Assembly (NCBI RefSeq): GCF_007673235.1
Contig: NZ_VDZH01000002.1
Coordinates: 451,652-515,651, forward strand
Reading direction: 5' to 3'
Length of the DNA stretch: 64,000 nucleotides
Source: Curtobacterium pusillum
GTDB lineage: Bacteria > Actinomycetota > Actinomycetes > Actinomycetales > Microbacteriaceae
Numbering within the stretch: position 1 is the stretch's first letter; each line of letters opens with the position of its first letter. The notes beneath the pieces are model-generated. The model made no database searches. It saw only the letters and a list, made by a program, of their open reading frames with translations, and was not told the DNA's origin. Below are positions 1-8,986 of this stretch, in pieces. The position numbers and the translations under genes are program-made.

Positions 1-28
1 CGTTGGTAACGGTTCGGTAACGACTCGA

Positions 29-490
29 TCAGGCCTCGGAGGTGTGAGCTTCCTGGGTACGGTCGCCCTGGGCCACGCGCTCGAGGGCGTCGAGCGCCGC
101 GGCGATCGCGTCGACGTCCGGCTCGGGGAGCTCCGCGATGAGTTCGGCGACGATGCCCGTGCGATCGGAGCGTGCCCGCTCGACGGCCGCGATGCCCTCC
201 GGTGTGGCACTCACCATGAACGCGCGACCGTCCCGCGGGTCGGCCTCGCGCTCGATGAACCCGCGCTGTTCGAGCTCGGTCAGGATCCGCGTCATCGTCG
301 GCTTCGTGACGACCTCGATCCGCGACAGGTCGCCGGGGCGCAGGGGACCCTCGCGCTGGATCGTGGCGAGTGCGGAGACGATCCCGTAGCCGAGCGCGGC
401 CGAGTCGGTGCGCGCCCGTCGGTTGATCCGGCCGACCGCAGCGGCGAGGCGCGCGGCGATCTCGGTACGGTCCGGCTGGCGGTGGCTCAT
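29..490 (-). CDS. MarR-family transcriptional regulator
   Basis: 153-residue protein of normal MarR size. A winged helix-turn-helix spans roughly residues 48-98: a recognition-helix stretch (VTKPTMTRILTELEQRG) is followed by the MarR wing signature DPRDGRAFMVSATPEG. Family members are dimeric DNA-binding proteins that respond to phenolic or oxidative ligands and usually repress a nearby exporter or enzyme gene. No clear target is adjacent: the next gene is a GntR regulator in the same direction, and the genes past the left edge are not visible. The ATG at 490 has a GGAGC-type ribosome site about 9 bases upstream. Ligand unknown. Confidence 0.9.
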   Translation of the reverse strand: MSHRQPDRTEIAARLAAAVGRINRRARTDSAALGYGIVSALATIQREGPLRPGDLSRIEVVTKPTMTRILTELEQRGFIEREADPRDGRAFMVSATPEGIAAVERARSDRTGIVAELIAELPEPDVDAIAAALDALERVAQGDRTQEAHTSEA

Positions 491-610
491 ACGGTGCTCC
501 GGGTGGTCTGACGGGTGGTCGCGCCGATGCTATCGGCTCGCCGCGGCGCATGACTGGGAGCGTCGTGCTGGTGGGGACGGCGACTGCCTGGAGGCGCGGG
601 GAACGAGAAT

Positions 611-638
611 CGCCCGCCTCGCGTGTGCGAGACGGGCG
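611..638 (-). terminator. Hairpin terminator downstream of the GntR gene
   Basis: Arms 611-622 (CGCCCGCCTCGC) and 627-638 pair over 12 positions with one mismatch around a 4-base loop, just beyond the GntR stop. There is no clear U-tract, which is common in high-GC actinobacteria. Confidence 0.5.
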
Positions 639-663
639 GGTTCCTGTACGGGAGTTCAGCCGA

Positions 664-1314
664 TCAGCGCTTCTCGCCCGGGAGGAGGTGGATCGCCTCG
701 GTCGCGAGCTCCGCCGCGATGTTGTCGCCGGACTCTGTGGCCTCGCGCAGACGGCGGAAGTCCTCGGTCATCTGGTCCCAGTCGACGAGCTCGTCGAGGT
801 TCGGCAGGCGCAGGCGGAACGCGAGTCCGTCCATCGTGTCCCGGCAGACGCGCTGCAGGTTCTCGTTGCCGCACTCGTCGACGTAGAGGGCGAACACGCC
901 GAGCGCGTCGTGGTTGACGGCCTTCACGTCGTGCGCCTCGTAGTCCTTGATGGTGGCGTCGAGCTGGGCGAGGATCTTCTTCTTCGCGCTCGCGCCCAGC
1001 AGGGGGACCGCCAGGCGGACGACCCCGCCGAACAGCACGCCGAGGGTCTGCAGTGCCTCGACGACCTCGGTCGGGTTCGGCGTGGTGACGCGCGTGTACC
1101 GGTTCGGTGCCATCTCGATGAGGCCGGCCCGGGCGAGCTGGCTCAGGGCTTCACGGATGGGGGTGCGGGAGACGCCGAGCCAGGCGATGAGCTCGTCGTC
1201 GTTGAGGCGCTCACCGGGCTCCAGCGTGCCGTCCATGATCGCGTCGTGGATCTTCTGACGGACGGTGTCGCGGAGCAGCTGGTGCTCGGTCGGTGCGCTG
1301 CTGGGGACCGGCAT
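664..1314 (-). CDS. GntR-family (FadR/FCD type) transcriptional regulator
   Basis: 216 residues from the ATG at 1314, chosen because AAGGA lies 8 bases upstream; a longer in-frame start at 1389 would add 25 unstructured residues. Residues about 10-75 form the GntR winged helix (LNDDELIAWLGVSRTPIREAL). The rest is helical, as in an FCD ligand-binding domain. Such proteins control uptake or catabolism of organic acids. A perfect 13-base palindrome overlaps the likely -10 region upstream, suggesting autoregulation. No obvious metabolic target gene is adjacent. Confidence 0.88.
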   Translation of the reverse strand: MPVPSSAPTEHQLLRDTVRQKIHDAIMDGTLEPGERLNDDELIAWLGVSRTPIREALSQLARAGLIEMAPNRYTRVTTPNPTEVVEALQTLGVLFGGVVRLAVPLLGASAKKKILAQLDATIKDYEAHDVKAVNHDALGVFALYVDECGNENLQRVCRDTMDGLAFRLRLPNLDELVDWDQMTEDFRRLREATESGDNIAAELATEAIHLLPGEKR

Positions 1315-1402
1315 GCGGGTTCCTTCGGGATCGAGAGTGGAGGGGGACGGGTTGGGCGACCGACCGTTCAGTGCGGACGCATGCTTCACCGTACCTGATA
1401 TA

Positions 1403-1415
1403 AGAACGGCGTTCT
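1403..1415. promoter_or_regulatory. Candidate GntR operator (AGAACGGCGTTCT)
   Basis: Perfect palindrome AGAACG-G-CGTTCT about 90 bases upstream of the GntR start. On the minus strand it is followed directly by TTATATC, a plausible -10 element. Position and symmetry suggest an autoregulatory site; inference only. Confidence 0.5.
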
Positions 1416-1450
1416 GCTCGGATCGGTGCGTGTCACGGGGTCGGTCGGGT

Positions 1451-1885
1451 TCACTCGTCGAGTCGCAGCAGCCGGAGCGTCACCGGGTCCTCCGAACCGG
1501 CGTACCAGCGTTCGAGGACGACCCGGAACGGCGCGGGGTCGTCGGTCGCCCTGGCGAACAGGGTCATCGACGACCGCAGCTTCAGTGCGTCGATGCCGCC
1601 GAGGAGTTCGTCGACCGAGCGGGCCGGTGCCGTCGCCGCCGCCTCGGTCGCCTCCAGGAGCCGCGGGCCGAGGACGGGGTGTGCCACGTAGGCGCGGGCT
1701 TCCGCGATGCCGTCGAGGGCGTACTGCTGCGCGATCGGGCTTCGGCCGAGTCCGGTGAGCTGCGGGAACACGAACCACATCCAGTGCGAGGTCTTGCGTC
1801 CGGCGCGGAGCTCGGTGAGCGCGGCCGCGTGCACGCCGTCCTGCGCGCGGACGAAGCGTTCGAGGTGGTGCGGATCGTCGGTCAC
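1451..1885 (-). CDS. DUF1810 family protein
   Basis: 144 residues, the full length of the DUF1810 family, whose biochemical role is unknown. Family hallmarks are the N-terminal LERFVRAQ and the central KTSHWMWFVFPQLTGLG followed by a conserved QQYAL segment. Its ATG overlaps the stop of the upstream DUF2071 gene by four bases (ATGA), so it is the last gene of a three-gene, translationally coupled operon (DoxX - DUF2071 - DUF1810). No signal peptide or membrane segment is visible, so it is probably cytoplasmic. Confidence 0.9.
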   Translation of the reverse strand: MTDDPHHLERFVRAQDGVHAAALTELRAGRKTSHWMWFVFPQLTGLGRSPIAQQYALDGIAEARAYVAHPVLGPRLLEATEAAATAPARSVDELLGGIDALKLRSSMTLFARATDDPAPFRVVLERWYAGSEDPVTLRLLRLDE

Positions 1886-2730
1886 CGGACCACGTCTCCC
1901 CAGCCGTACCGGACGGTCGTGCGGTCCACGACGAGCAGCGAGTCGGGCTCCCGGTCGAGGAGCCCGGGCATGCCGACCGCGTCGGGGAGGTCACCCTCGA
2001 GCCGCTCGAGCCGCGCCGACCGGATCTCGAGCGGCGGGTGCTGGCGCTGCCAGAAGACCGTCTGCGCGAGGTGCCGGGCGTGGATGCCCTCGCGCGTCGT
2101 GAGCTCCGTCGCGAGCGGGCTGTCGACGACCGGCCCGGCCACGACACGGACGGTGGCGTCGTGGCGGGGCTGCACCGTCCCTCTCCCCACCGGCACGGCC
2201 GGCCGGCCGCTGGCGCGTCCGTCCGGGACCGGCGGAGTGGGCCCAGGCCGTGTGCCGCGACCGCGGAGCCAACGGATCGGGTGCAGTCCACGTGCCGGGT
2301 GGCGGACCGAGTGGTGCGCGATGGTGTCCCCGCGGCGGCGGGCCCGCGCGTGCGCGAACGTGTACGGCACCCCGAGCAGTGCGTGCGCGGCGACGATGGC
2401 GGGCACGTTCGCGGTGTCCACCGTGCGGTACGCGACCCCGCGGCGGCCACGGTCGTCGATCGTCAGGATCTCGATCGTGACCTCGGTCATCGTGCCGAGT
2501 CGACCCGAGGGCGGGAACGGCGGCACCCGGGTCTCACGGAAGACGTACGCCGAGAGCCCCGCCCAGGCGCTGCCGTCGACCACGTCCGGGCGGGTGCCGC
2601 GCGGGACGAGCCGTGCGAGCGATTCCGGGTCGTGACGCCAGTGAGCGAACACGATGTCCTCCCAGGCGTGCACCGTGACGGGGCGGTGCAACAGCGGCAC
2701 CGCGGCTCGGGCACGGGCTGGCTCGGTCAC
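1882..2730 (-). CDS. YqjF-like DUF2071 family protein
   Basis: 282 residues if started at the GTG at 2730, which overlaps the stop of the DoxX gene (GTGA); the open frame extends upstream but is then an Arg/Pro-rich shadow of the DoxX gene. Early residues (WEDIVFAHW, DVVDGSAWAGLSAYVFRETRVPP) match the DUF2071 pattern of Trp/His and Asp-Gly-Ala-Trp-Gly followed by an Arg. This is a family of soluble single-domain proteins without known activity. It is coupled to the genes on both sides. Confidence 0.8.
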   Translation of the reverse strand: MTEPARARAAVPLLHRPVTVHAWEDIVFAHWRHDPESLARLVPRGTRPDVVDGSAWAGLSAYVFRETRVPPFPPSGRLGTMTEVTIEILTIDDRGRRGVAYRTVDTANVPAIVAAHALLGVPYTFAHARARRRGDTIAHHSVRHPARGLHPIRWLRGRGTRPGPTPPVPDGRASGRPAVPVGRGTVQPRHDATVRVVAGPVVDSPLATELTTREGIHARHLAQTVFWQRQHPPLEIRSARLERLEGDLPDAVGMPGLLDREPDSLLVVDRTTVRYGWGDVVR

Positions 2731-3125
2731 CGCTTCGGCGCGTGGCGGCCGACGCGCACGGCCCAGGCGACGAGGGGTGCCTGCAGCGGCAGCCGGAGGA
2801 CGGACCCGAGCCGCATCGCCCGGGTCGAGCGTGGGCTGTCGAGCAGGTCGTTCGCCATCTTGACGTTCGCGGGGAAGACCGCCAGGAAGAGCGCCGCTGC
2901 TGCCCACCCCGCCGCCCGACGCGTCGCCGGGATCACCAGGCCGGTGGCGATGCCGAGTTCGGCGGCGCCGGAGGCCAGCGTCGTCAGCCGCGGAGGCAGC
3001 GTGTCCGGCACGATCCGGTCGTAGCCCTTCGGCCGCAGGAAGTGGGTCACACCGGCGCCGCCCAGCACGACGGCGAGGAGGGTGGCGGTCCGGGTGGCGC
3101 GTCGTTGGCGTTCGCGTCGTCGCAT
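2727..3125 (-). CDS. DoxX-like integral membrane protein
   Basis: 132 residues with four hydrophobic segments (about 13-28, 45-62, 70-88 and 108-122), the layout of DoxX/SURF4-like proteins. The motif GAGVTHFLRPKGYDRIVP and the later FPANVKMANDL are characteristic of actinobacterial and Bacillus DoxX relatives. Some family members work with thiosulfate or redox partners in the membrane, but the function here is unknown. First gene of the operon with DUF2071 and DUF1810; the ATG at 3125 is the only sensible start. Confidence 0.85.
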   Translation of the reverse strand: MRRRERQRRATRTATLLAVVLGGAGVTHFLRPKGYDRIVPDTLPPRLTTLASGAAELGIATGLVIPATRRAAGWAAAALFLAVFPANVKMANDLLDSPRSTRAMRLGSVLRLPLQAPLVAWAVRVGRHAPKR

Positions 3126-3185
3126 GCACCCATCGTGCCCGTGCGACCCTCGACGCGTCCGGAGAGCGCTCAGGTCAGTGCCTGC

Positions 3186-4481
3186 TCAGGTCAGTGCCGT
3201 CGCGACGAGGTCGAGGATCGCCGTCGCCACCTCGGCCTTCGTGCCGGACGTCTCGCGGACGACCTCGCCACCGGGGACGAGCACCTCGATGGCGTTCTCC
3301 TCGCGTTCGAACCCCGCCGACCAGCCGACGTGGTTCACCACGAGCAGGTCCGCCGGTTTCCGGGCGATCTTCGCGCGGCCGAGTTCGAGACGGGCGGCAC
3401 GGTCGGGCTCCGTCTCGGCGGCGAACCCGACGATGATCTGGCCGGTGCGCCGAGCGGCGACGAGGTCGGCGAGGACGTCGGGGTTCCGGACGAGCTCGAG
3501 CGTCATGGTGTCGCCCTGTGCTTCCTTCTTGAGCTTGTCCGCGCGGACCTCGGCCGGGCGGTAGTCGGCGACCGCGGCGGTCATCACGACGACGTCGGCC
3601 TCGGCGGCTGCCGCGTGCACCGCCTCGGCGAGCTCGAGCGCCGACCCGACGGGCACGATCGTCGCGTCGAGACCCGCGGTGAGCCCGGCGTCGACGTTCG
3701 CCGCGACCACGGTCACCGTGGCGCCACGACCGGCGGCGTCCGCGGCGATGGCCAGGCCCTGCCGTCCGCTCGAGCGGTTCCCGACGAAGCGGACGGGGTC
3801 GAACGGTTCCCGGGTGCCGCCTGCGCTGACGACCACGCTGACGCCGGCGAGGTCGCCCTGCTCGCCCCGTGCGACCGCGCCGGAGGGGGCCGCCGGGGCA
3901 CCCGTGTCGTTCCCGACCACGGCGAGCGCGGCCTCCACGATGTCCGAGGGTTCCGCCATCCGGCCGATGCCCGCGTCGTCGCCGGTGAGGGCACCGACGA
4001 CCGGGCCGACGAACCGGACGCCGCGCTCCCGGAGCACCGCGACGTTGGCCGTCGTCGCCGGGTGTTCCCACATCTGCGGGTGCATGGCGGGGGCGACCAC
4101 GACGGGCGCCTCGGTGGCCAGGAGGGTCGTGCCGAGCAGGTCGCCCGCCAGGCCAGCGGTCATCCGGGCGAGGGTGTCGGCGGTGGCCGGGGCGACGACG
4201 ACCAGGTCCGCGCGCCGGCCGAGTGACACGTGCCGGACCTCGGCGACGTCCTCGAAGACGCTCGTGGTGACCGGGTTCCGGCTGAGCGCCTCGAGCGTGG
4301 GCAGGCCGACGAACCGCAGCGCGCCCTCGGTCGGGACGACGTGCACGTCGTGGCCGCGCGTCACGAGGTCGCGGACGACCCCGACGGCCTTGTAGGCGGC
4401 GATGCCCCCGGTGATGCCCACGACGACGGTCAGGCGGCGCTCTGCTGCTGCGTTCACGCCCGTCACGCTACCCGGGGTCAC
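3186..4481 (-). CDS. coaBC: Bifunctional phosphopantothenoylcysteine decarboxylase / phosphopantothenate-cysteine ligase
   Basis: 431 residues. It catalyses the two middle steps of coenzyme A synthesis: coupling cysteine to phosphopantothenate (CoaB) and decarboxylating the product (CoaC). The N-terminal flavodoxin-like CoaC half starts with VVVGITGGIAAYKA and carries the substrate motif PAMHPQMWEHP, with His in place of the Asn of E. coli, a variant I recall as usual in actinobacteria. The CoaB half shows SAGGTREPFDPVRFVGNRSSG and the lysine motif DKLKKEA. The GTG start at 4481 is uncertain; a GTG at 4457 would lose only 8 residues. A 14-base direct repeat (GCTCAGGTCAGTGC) surrounds the stop codon. 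Confidence 0.96.
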   Translation of the reverse strand: MTPGSVTGVNAAAERRLTVVVGITGGIAAYKAVGVVRDLVTRGHDVHVVPTEGALRFVGLPTLEALSRNPVTTSVFEDVAEVRHVSLGRRADLVVVAPATADTLARMTAGLAGDLLGTTLLATEAPVVVAPAMHPQMWEHPATTANVAVLRERGVRFVGPVVGALTGDDAGIGRMAEPSDIVEAALAVVGNDTGAPAAPSGAVARGEQGDLAGVSVVVSAGGTREPFDPVRFVGNRSSGRQGLAIAADAAGRGATVTVVAANVDAGLTAGLDATIVPVGSALELAEAVHAAAAEADVVVMTAAVADYRPAEVRADKLKKEAQGDTMTLELVRNPDVLADLVAARRTGQIIVGFAAETEPDRAARLELGRAKIARKPADLLVVNHVGWSAGFEREENAIEVLVPGGEVVRETSGTKAEVATAILDLVATALT

Positions 4482-4498
4482 GTGCGAGGATCGATCCC

Positions 4499-5287
4499 AT
4501 GTGCACCGTCGTCGTCCGCGTCGACCCAGGGTCCGCGTGGCCCGTCACGATGCTCGCCCTGCGCGACGAGTCGCCCGACCGTCCGTGGGACCCGCCGGCG
4601 GCGTGGTGGCCGGAGCGTGACCCGGGGATCCGCGGCGTCCGCGACCGTTCGGCCGGTGGCGCGTGGCTCGCGGCGTCCGACGAGGCGGGGCTCGCGGTCG
4701 TCCTGAACCGCGGCGAGGACGTCCCGACCGCGGACGGCACCTGGGCGACGCGCGGGATCGTGCCGCTCGACGCCGTCGGTGGCGTGCTCCCGGGGCACGA
4801 CGGCACGCTGCCGACCACGCGGGCGTTCAACCTGGTCCGCGCGACGGCAGCGGGCGCCGAGGTCCTGACGTGGGACGGCGAACGAGTCCGCACGTCCGAG
4901 CTCGGTCCTGGTGTGCACATGGTCACGCACGGCGAACCCGACGACCCCGCGGCGCCGCGGATCGGTCGGTGGCTCGAGGCCTTCCGGGGCGTCGAGCCGC
5001 CGACCGGGCCGCCCGTGCTCGGGCCCTTCGACGAGCTCCGCACCGCGGACGCCGGCGACGACGCGGGCGACGGGTGGAGCGGGTGGTTCGGGCTGCTCGC
5101 CGAGTCGGCCGTGCTGCCCGCGGACGACCCGGACGCGATCCTCCGCGACGCGCACGAGCGGGACGGGCACTTCGCGACGCTGTCGATCGTGGCAGCGGCG
5201 GTCGGACCCGGGCGGACGGTCCTGCAGCACGCGCGGCTCACCGAACCGGGACGGCTCGACGGGTCGGTGGAGCTGCACCACGCCTGA
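4499..5287 (+). CDS. NRDE family (TANGO2-like) Ntn-hydrolase-fold protein
   Basis: 262 residues. It begins Met-Cys-Thr, placing a cysteine where N-terminal-nucleophile hydrolases need it. The family signature (NRDE near residue 25, then RP...W) appears as LRDESPDRPWDPPAAWW. Homologues include eukaryotic TANGO2; the bacterial substrate is unknown. It is divergent from coaBC with only 17 bases between the starts, so the promoters must overlap. No signal peptide. Confidence 0.85.
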   Translation: MCTVVVRVDPGSAWPVTMLALRDESPDRPWDPPAAWWPERDPGIRGVRDRSAGGAWLAASDEAGLAVVLNRGEDVPTADGTWATRGIVPLDAVGGVLPGHDGTLPTTRAFNLVRATAAGAEVLTWDGERVRTSELGPGVHMVTHGEPDDPAAPRIGRWLEAFRGVEPPTGPPVLGPFDELRTADAGDDAGDGWSGWFGLLAESAVLPADDPDAILRDAHERDGHFATLSIVAAAVGPGRTVLQHARLTEPGRLDGSVELHHA

Positions 5288-5343
5288 ACCGGCCCACAGC
5301 GGGCGACCGGCCACGTCATGGCCGCCGCGCGTAGCGTTCGGGC

Positions 5344-6072
5344 GTGCTCCCCGGGACGCGTTCCGTGCTGACCGCCGTCGTGGCGGTCGTCGCGGTGCTC
5401 GGACTCAGCGCGTGCTCCGAAGACGCGTCCGTCGCTGCGGCATCGACGTCGGGCGCGGCCCCGACGTCGACCTCCTCGCGCACTGCCCGGGCGTGGGACC
5501 ACGCCCCCGGTGCACGCGTCGTCGTGATCGGCGACTCGATCAGCGGCGGGCACGGGCTGTCCGCCGAGCAGGCCTGGCCCGAGCTCCTCGCCCGGAGTGA
5601 GCGGTGGCAGCTGACGAACCTGTCGTGCGACGGCGCCGGCGTGCTGACCGAGGGGGACGACGACGACTGCGGCAGCACGTACGAGCAACTCGTCGAGCGC
5701 GCTGTGGACCTCCGCCCGGCGGTGGTCCTCGTGCAGGCGAGCTCGAACGACCTCGGGCAGGACGACGACGAACTCGCCGGTGCGACCGAACAGCTCGTCG
5801 CCGAGGTCCACCGGCTGCTGCCCCGGGCCCGCGTCGTCGGCCTGAGCGCGATCTGGAACGAGGACGCTCCGCCCGCCCAGCTCGCGACGATCTCGGCGGC
5901 GCTCCGGTCCGCCGTCGAACGCGACGGCGGGACCACGGTCGACATCGGGCAGCCGCTGCGCGGGCACGCGGCCTGGATGCAGGCGGACGACGTGCACCCG
6001 ACCGCCCGCGGCCAGCGAGCCGTCGAGGCGGCGGTGCGTACGGCCTTCGAACGCGCCCACGTGCGGTTCTAG
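5344..6072 (+). CDS. SGNH/GDSL-type esterase, predicted lipoprotein
   Basis: 242 residues from a GTG start. The signal peptide ends in a lipobox LSAC (Cys24), followed by a Ser/Ala/Thr-rich linker, so the enzyme should sit on the outer face of the membrane. Catalytic blocks of the TesA-type SGNH family are present: GDSISGG (Ser), SSNDLG (Asn) and DVHPTARG (Asp-His). Expected chemistry is hydrolysis of acyl or acetyl esters, possibly on envelope carbohydrates or lipids. Length is normal for a single-domain GDSL lipase. Confidence 0.9.
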   Translation: MLPGTRSVLTAVVAVVAVLGLSACSEDASVAAASTSGAAPTSTSSRTARAWDHAPGARVVVIGDSISGGHGLSAEQAWPELLARSERWQLTNLSCDGAGVLTEGDDDDCGSTYEQLVERAVDLRPAVVLVQASSNDLGQDDDELAGATEQLVAEVHRLLPRARVVGLSAIWNEDAPPAQLATISAALRSAVERDGGTTVDIGQPLRGHAAWMQADDVHPTARGQRAVEAAVRTAFERAHVRF

Positions 6073-6124
6073 AGGCGGCGGGGCGGAGCCGAGCCGCGCC
6101 TCCAGGCCGTGAGCGCTGCGCGCG

Positions 6125-7033
6125 TCAGGCGGGCGGCGTCGTCCCTGTCAGGTCCTCGGCCACGGCCCACAGCGAGCGCGCCAGGTCGGCCTTCCGAGCC
6201 GACTTCGGGATGGACGCCGTGGTGGTGGGCCCGGTCAGCCCGAACGCACCCGACGGCCCGTAGTACGCCCCTCCGGTCGCGTTCGGACCGACGGCCGCGT
6301 ACAGCAGCGGCTCCGAACCCTGCTCGACGTCCTGGGTGAACGGCAGGGCGAGGTTCCAGGACCTGACGGGCTGTGAGCGACCCAACGACCGACCGGCCGA
6401 CTGCAGGTTCGTCCGCGTGTAGCCGGGGTGCGCGGCCGTGCTCATGAGCGGCCAGTCGAGCTCCACGGACAGCCGGTGCAGGTGCAGCGCGAGCAGGAGG
6501 TCGGCGAGCTTCGACTGGGCGTACGCACGCCAGCCGTTGTAGCCGCGCTCCCACTGCAGGTCGTCGAACCGGATCCGACCGGGGACTGCCGCGATGCTCG
6601 ACATCGTCGCGACGCGGGAGTCGGGAGAACGCAGGAGCGCTGGGAGCAGCAGGTTGGTCAGGGCGAACGGGCCGAGGAAGTTCGTGCCGAACTGCAGTTC
6701 GAAGCCGTCGACGGTCTCGAAGCGCTTCGGCGGGGCCATCACGCCCGCGTTGTTGACGAGGACGTCGAGGGTCCGGTCGTCGGCGAGGATGCCGGACGCG
6801 AACCGGCGGACGCTCGCGAGGTCCGCGAGGTCGAGCTCGCGCACCTCGACGTCGGCCTCCGGGCAGGCCGCGCGGATGGCGGCGGCTGCGTCCTCTCCCT
6901 TCGCGGGCGTGCGGACGGCGAGGACGACGGACGCACCGGCGGCGGCGAGGCGGGTGGCGGTCTCCTTGCCGGTTCCGCTGTTCGCGCCCGTGACGACGAT
7001 GCGGCGGCCGGTCTGGTCGGGGATCTGCGGCAT
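6125..7033 (-). CDS. SDR-family NAD(P)-dependent oxidoreductase
   Basis: 302 residues from the ATG at 7033; a longer frame to 7099 adds only low-complexity sequence. It has the nucleotide-binding GANSGTGKE motif, NNAGVM and the catalytic YAQSK (YxxxK), with length and spacing like the retinol-dehydrogenase/WWOX-like branch of classical SDRs. It probably reduces or oxidises a hydrophobic alcohol or ketone; substrate unknown. It is divergent from the LLM oxidoreductase gene across an 83-base A/T-richer intergenic segment. Confidence 0.9.
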   Translation of the reverse strand: MPQIPDQTGRRIVVTGANSGTGKETATRLAAAGASVVLAVRTPAKGEDAAAAIRAACPEADVEVRELDLADLASVRRFASGILADDRTLDVLVNNAGVMAPPKRFETVDGFELQFGTNFLGPFALTNLLLPALLRSPDSRVATMSSIAAVPGRIRFDDLQWERGYNGWRAYAQSKLADLLLALHLHRLSVELDWPLMSTAAHPGYTRTNLQSAGRSLGRSQPVRSWNLALPFTQDVEQGSEPLLYAAVGPNATGGAYYGPSGAFGLTGPTTTASIPKSARKADLARSLWAVAEDLTGTTPPA

Positions 7034-7116
7034 GCGGGGGACCGTACACGCGGAGCCTGGTGGTGCCGCGGCACGCATGGTAGATTTATGCAAACGCATC
7101 GATCCGTGGAGGGCTC

Positions 7117-8226
7117 ATGAGCAACGCATTCGGCACCGACCGTCCCTCGGACGTGCCGCCGCCCGCACCCGAGCGGATCGGCCCCGTGCAGCTCGGCCTC
7201 GACACGTTCGGCGACGTCACCGAGCTCCCCGACGGCAGCGTCAAGACCGACGCGCAGAGCATCCGCGACGTCGTCGACCAGGCGGTCCTCGCCGACCAGG
7301 TCGGCCTCGACTTCATCGGCGTGGGGGAGCACCACCGCGCCGACTTCGTCGTGAGCGCGCCCGAGGTCGTCCTCGCCGCGATCGCCGCTCGCACCTCCGA
7401 CATCCGCATCGGCAGCGCCGTCACCGTCCTGTCGTCGGACGACCCGGTCCGCGTCTACGAGCGGTTCGCCACCGTCGACGCGCTGTCGAACGGCCGCGCC
7501 GAGGTCATCCTCGGCCGCGGGTCCTTCACCGAGTCGTTCCCGCTGTTCGGCTACGACCTCGCCGACTACGAGGTCCTGTTCGAGGAGAAGCTCCAGCTCT
7601 TCGCCGCACTCCGCGGCGGCGACCCGGTCACCTGGTCCGGCACGAAGCGGGCACCGCTCACCGACCAGGACGTCTTCCCGAAGCTCGAACACGGCGCCAT
7701 CCCCACGTGGATCGGCGTCGGCGGCTCCCCGCAGTCCGTCATCCGTGCCGCGTCCTACGGTCTGCCGCTGTTCCTCGCGATCATCGGCGGGCAGCCCGCG
7801 CAGTTCGCCCCGTTCTCGCGCCTCTACCGGCAGGCGCTCGCGCAGCTCGACCTGCCGCAGCAGCCGATCGCGATGCACTCGCCCGGCTTCGTCGCCGCCA
7901 CCGACGAAGAGGCCGCCGAGCGCTACTGGCCCTACCACAAGGCCGTCACCGACCGGCTCGGCGCCGAGCGCGGCTGGCCGCCCCTCGACGTCGCCGGGTA
8001 CCGCGCGGGCCTGTCGGCCGGCGGGTCGCTCTACGTCGGGTCGCCCGAGACGGTCGCCCGGAAGGTCGCGCGGAACATGCGGATCCTCGGCGTCAGCCGG
8101 TTCGACATGCGGTACGCGACGGGTCGTCTGCCGCACGAGGACATGATGCGGTCGATCGAGCTGTACGGCACGCAGGTCGCCCCGCGGGTGCGGGAGCTGC
8201 TGGCGGAGCCGGTGCCCGTCGCCTGA
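7117..8226 (+). CDS. LLM-class flavin-dependent oxidoreductase (luciferase-like monooxygenase)
   Basis: 369 residues; GGAGG lies 5 bases before the ATG. Conserved luciferase-like TIM-barrel segments are LDFIGVGEHHRADFVVSAPEVVLAAIAARTSDIRIGSAV (quoted in pieces: VGEHHRADF, RIGSAVTVLSSDDPVRVYERFA), GRAEVILGRGSF and the C-terminal YVGSPETVARKV. These enzymes use reduced flavin and oxygen, or F420, to oxidise diverse organic substrates. Actinobacteria carry many paralogues, so the substrate cannot be deduced. Confidence 0.9.
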   Translation: MSNAFGTDRPSDVPPPAPERIGPVQLGLDTFGDVTELPDGSVKTDAQSIRDVVDQAVLADQVGLDFIGVGEHHRADFVVSAPEVVLAAIAARTSDIRIGSAVTVLSSDDPVRVYERFATVDALSNGRAEVILGRGSFTESFPLFGYDLADYEVLFEEKLQLFAALRGGDPVTWSGTKRAPLTDQDVFPKLEHGAIPTWIGVGGSPQSVIRAASYGLPLFLAIIGGQPAQFAPFSRLYRQALAQLDLPQQPIAMHSPGFVAATDEEAAERYWPYHKAVTDRLGAERGWPPLDVAGYRAGLSAGGSLYVGSPETVARKVARNMRILGVSRFDMRYATGRLPHEDMMRSIELYGTQVAPRVRELLAEPVPVA

Positions 8227-8326
8227 GGCTCCTGCTGCCGCACCACTGACTGTCCGTCAGGTCGGCCTGGAGGCACGGGCCGGGTCGCCGACGCCGCTCA
8301 CGGGGGCGCCGGGTACGGTCCAGGGC

Positions 8327-8956
8327 ATGTCGCCCACCCCCGCCCCGTCTCCCGTCGAGCGTCGGTTCCGCGGCCGGATCACGGGCGTCGGCACGACGTC
8401 CGGCGTGCGCATCGTCGTCGGCATGTGGGAGCGCTCGCCGTTCGGTGCCTTCACCGACGTGTTCCTCGAGCTGCCCGACGGCACGAGCGTCCTACTGGCC
8501 CCCGACGAGATCGTCGCCGCGTACGTCTCCGGCACCTACCGGTTCGACACGGTCTCGGTCGTCGACGTGTCCGCGCGGCGGACCGCGCGCGGCATCGAGC
8601 TGTCCGCCGGCGCGCTGCAGGCCTCGATCGACGTCGGCACGATCTCCCCGCTCGGCCGGGTGCTCCGGATCGTCCCGAAGCGGATCGCCCGCGACCCCCG
8701 GTGGCTCGCGGTGATCGACCCGGTGGCCCGGCTCTTGGCGCCCGGGTCCGGGACGGCGGGCTCCGCCGGGAACGGCCGGCGCGAGTACTACGGCGTGACC
8801 GGGGCGCACGACGTCACCGGCGTGCGCGGGACCTGGGCGGGGGAGCCGCTGGGTTCCCTGGCGCCGCTCGACCCACCCGTGGCGTTCGGCTTCGCCTCGA
8901 TGCCGCGTGTCCCGCAGGTCGTCGACGTCGAGACGACGATCCGCGAACCCGCCTGA
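8327..8956 (+). CDS. Conserved hypothetical protein
   Basis: 209 residues; I do not recognise a named domain. The first 130 residues look like an alpha/beta fold with many short strands (VFLELPDGTSVLLAPDEIVAAYVSGTYRFD, quoted in part), followed by a loop with REYYGVTGAHDVTGVRGTW. No signal peptide or membrane helix. It stands alone between the LLM gene and a palindromic repeat. Codon use is like its neighbours, and the ATG at 8327 is preceded by a weak AGGG. Confidence 0.65.
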   Translation: MSPTPAPSPVERRFRGRITGVGTTSGVRIVVGMWERSPFGAFTDVFLELPDGTSVLLAPDEIVAAYVSGTYRFDTVSVVDVSARRTARGIELSAGALQASIDVGTISPLGRVLRIVPKRIARDPRWLAVIDPVARLLAPGSGTAGSAGNGRREYYGVTGAHDVTGVRGTWAGEPLGSLAPLDPPVAFGFASMPRVPQVVDVETTIREPA

Positions 8957-8986
8957 CCGTCCGCCCGTCCCCGTCCGCCCGTCGAC

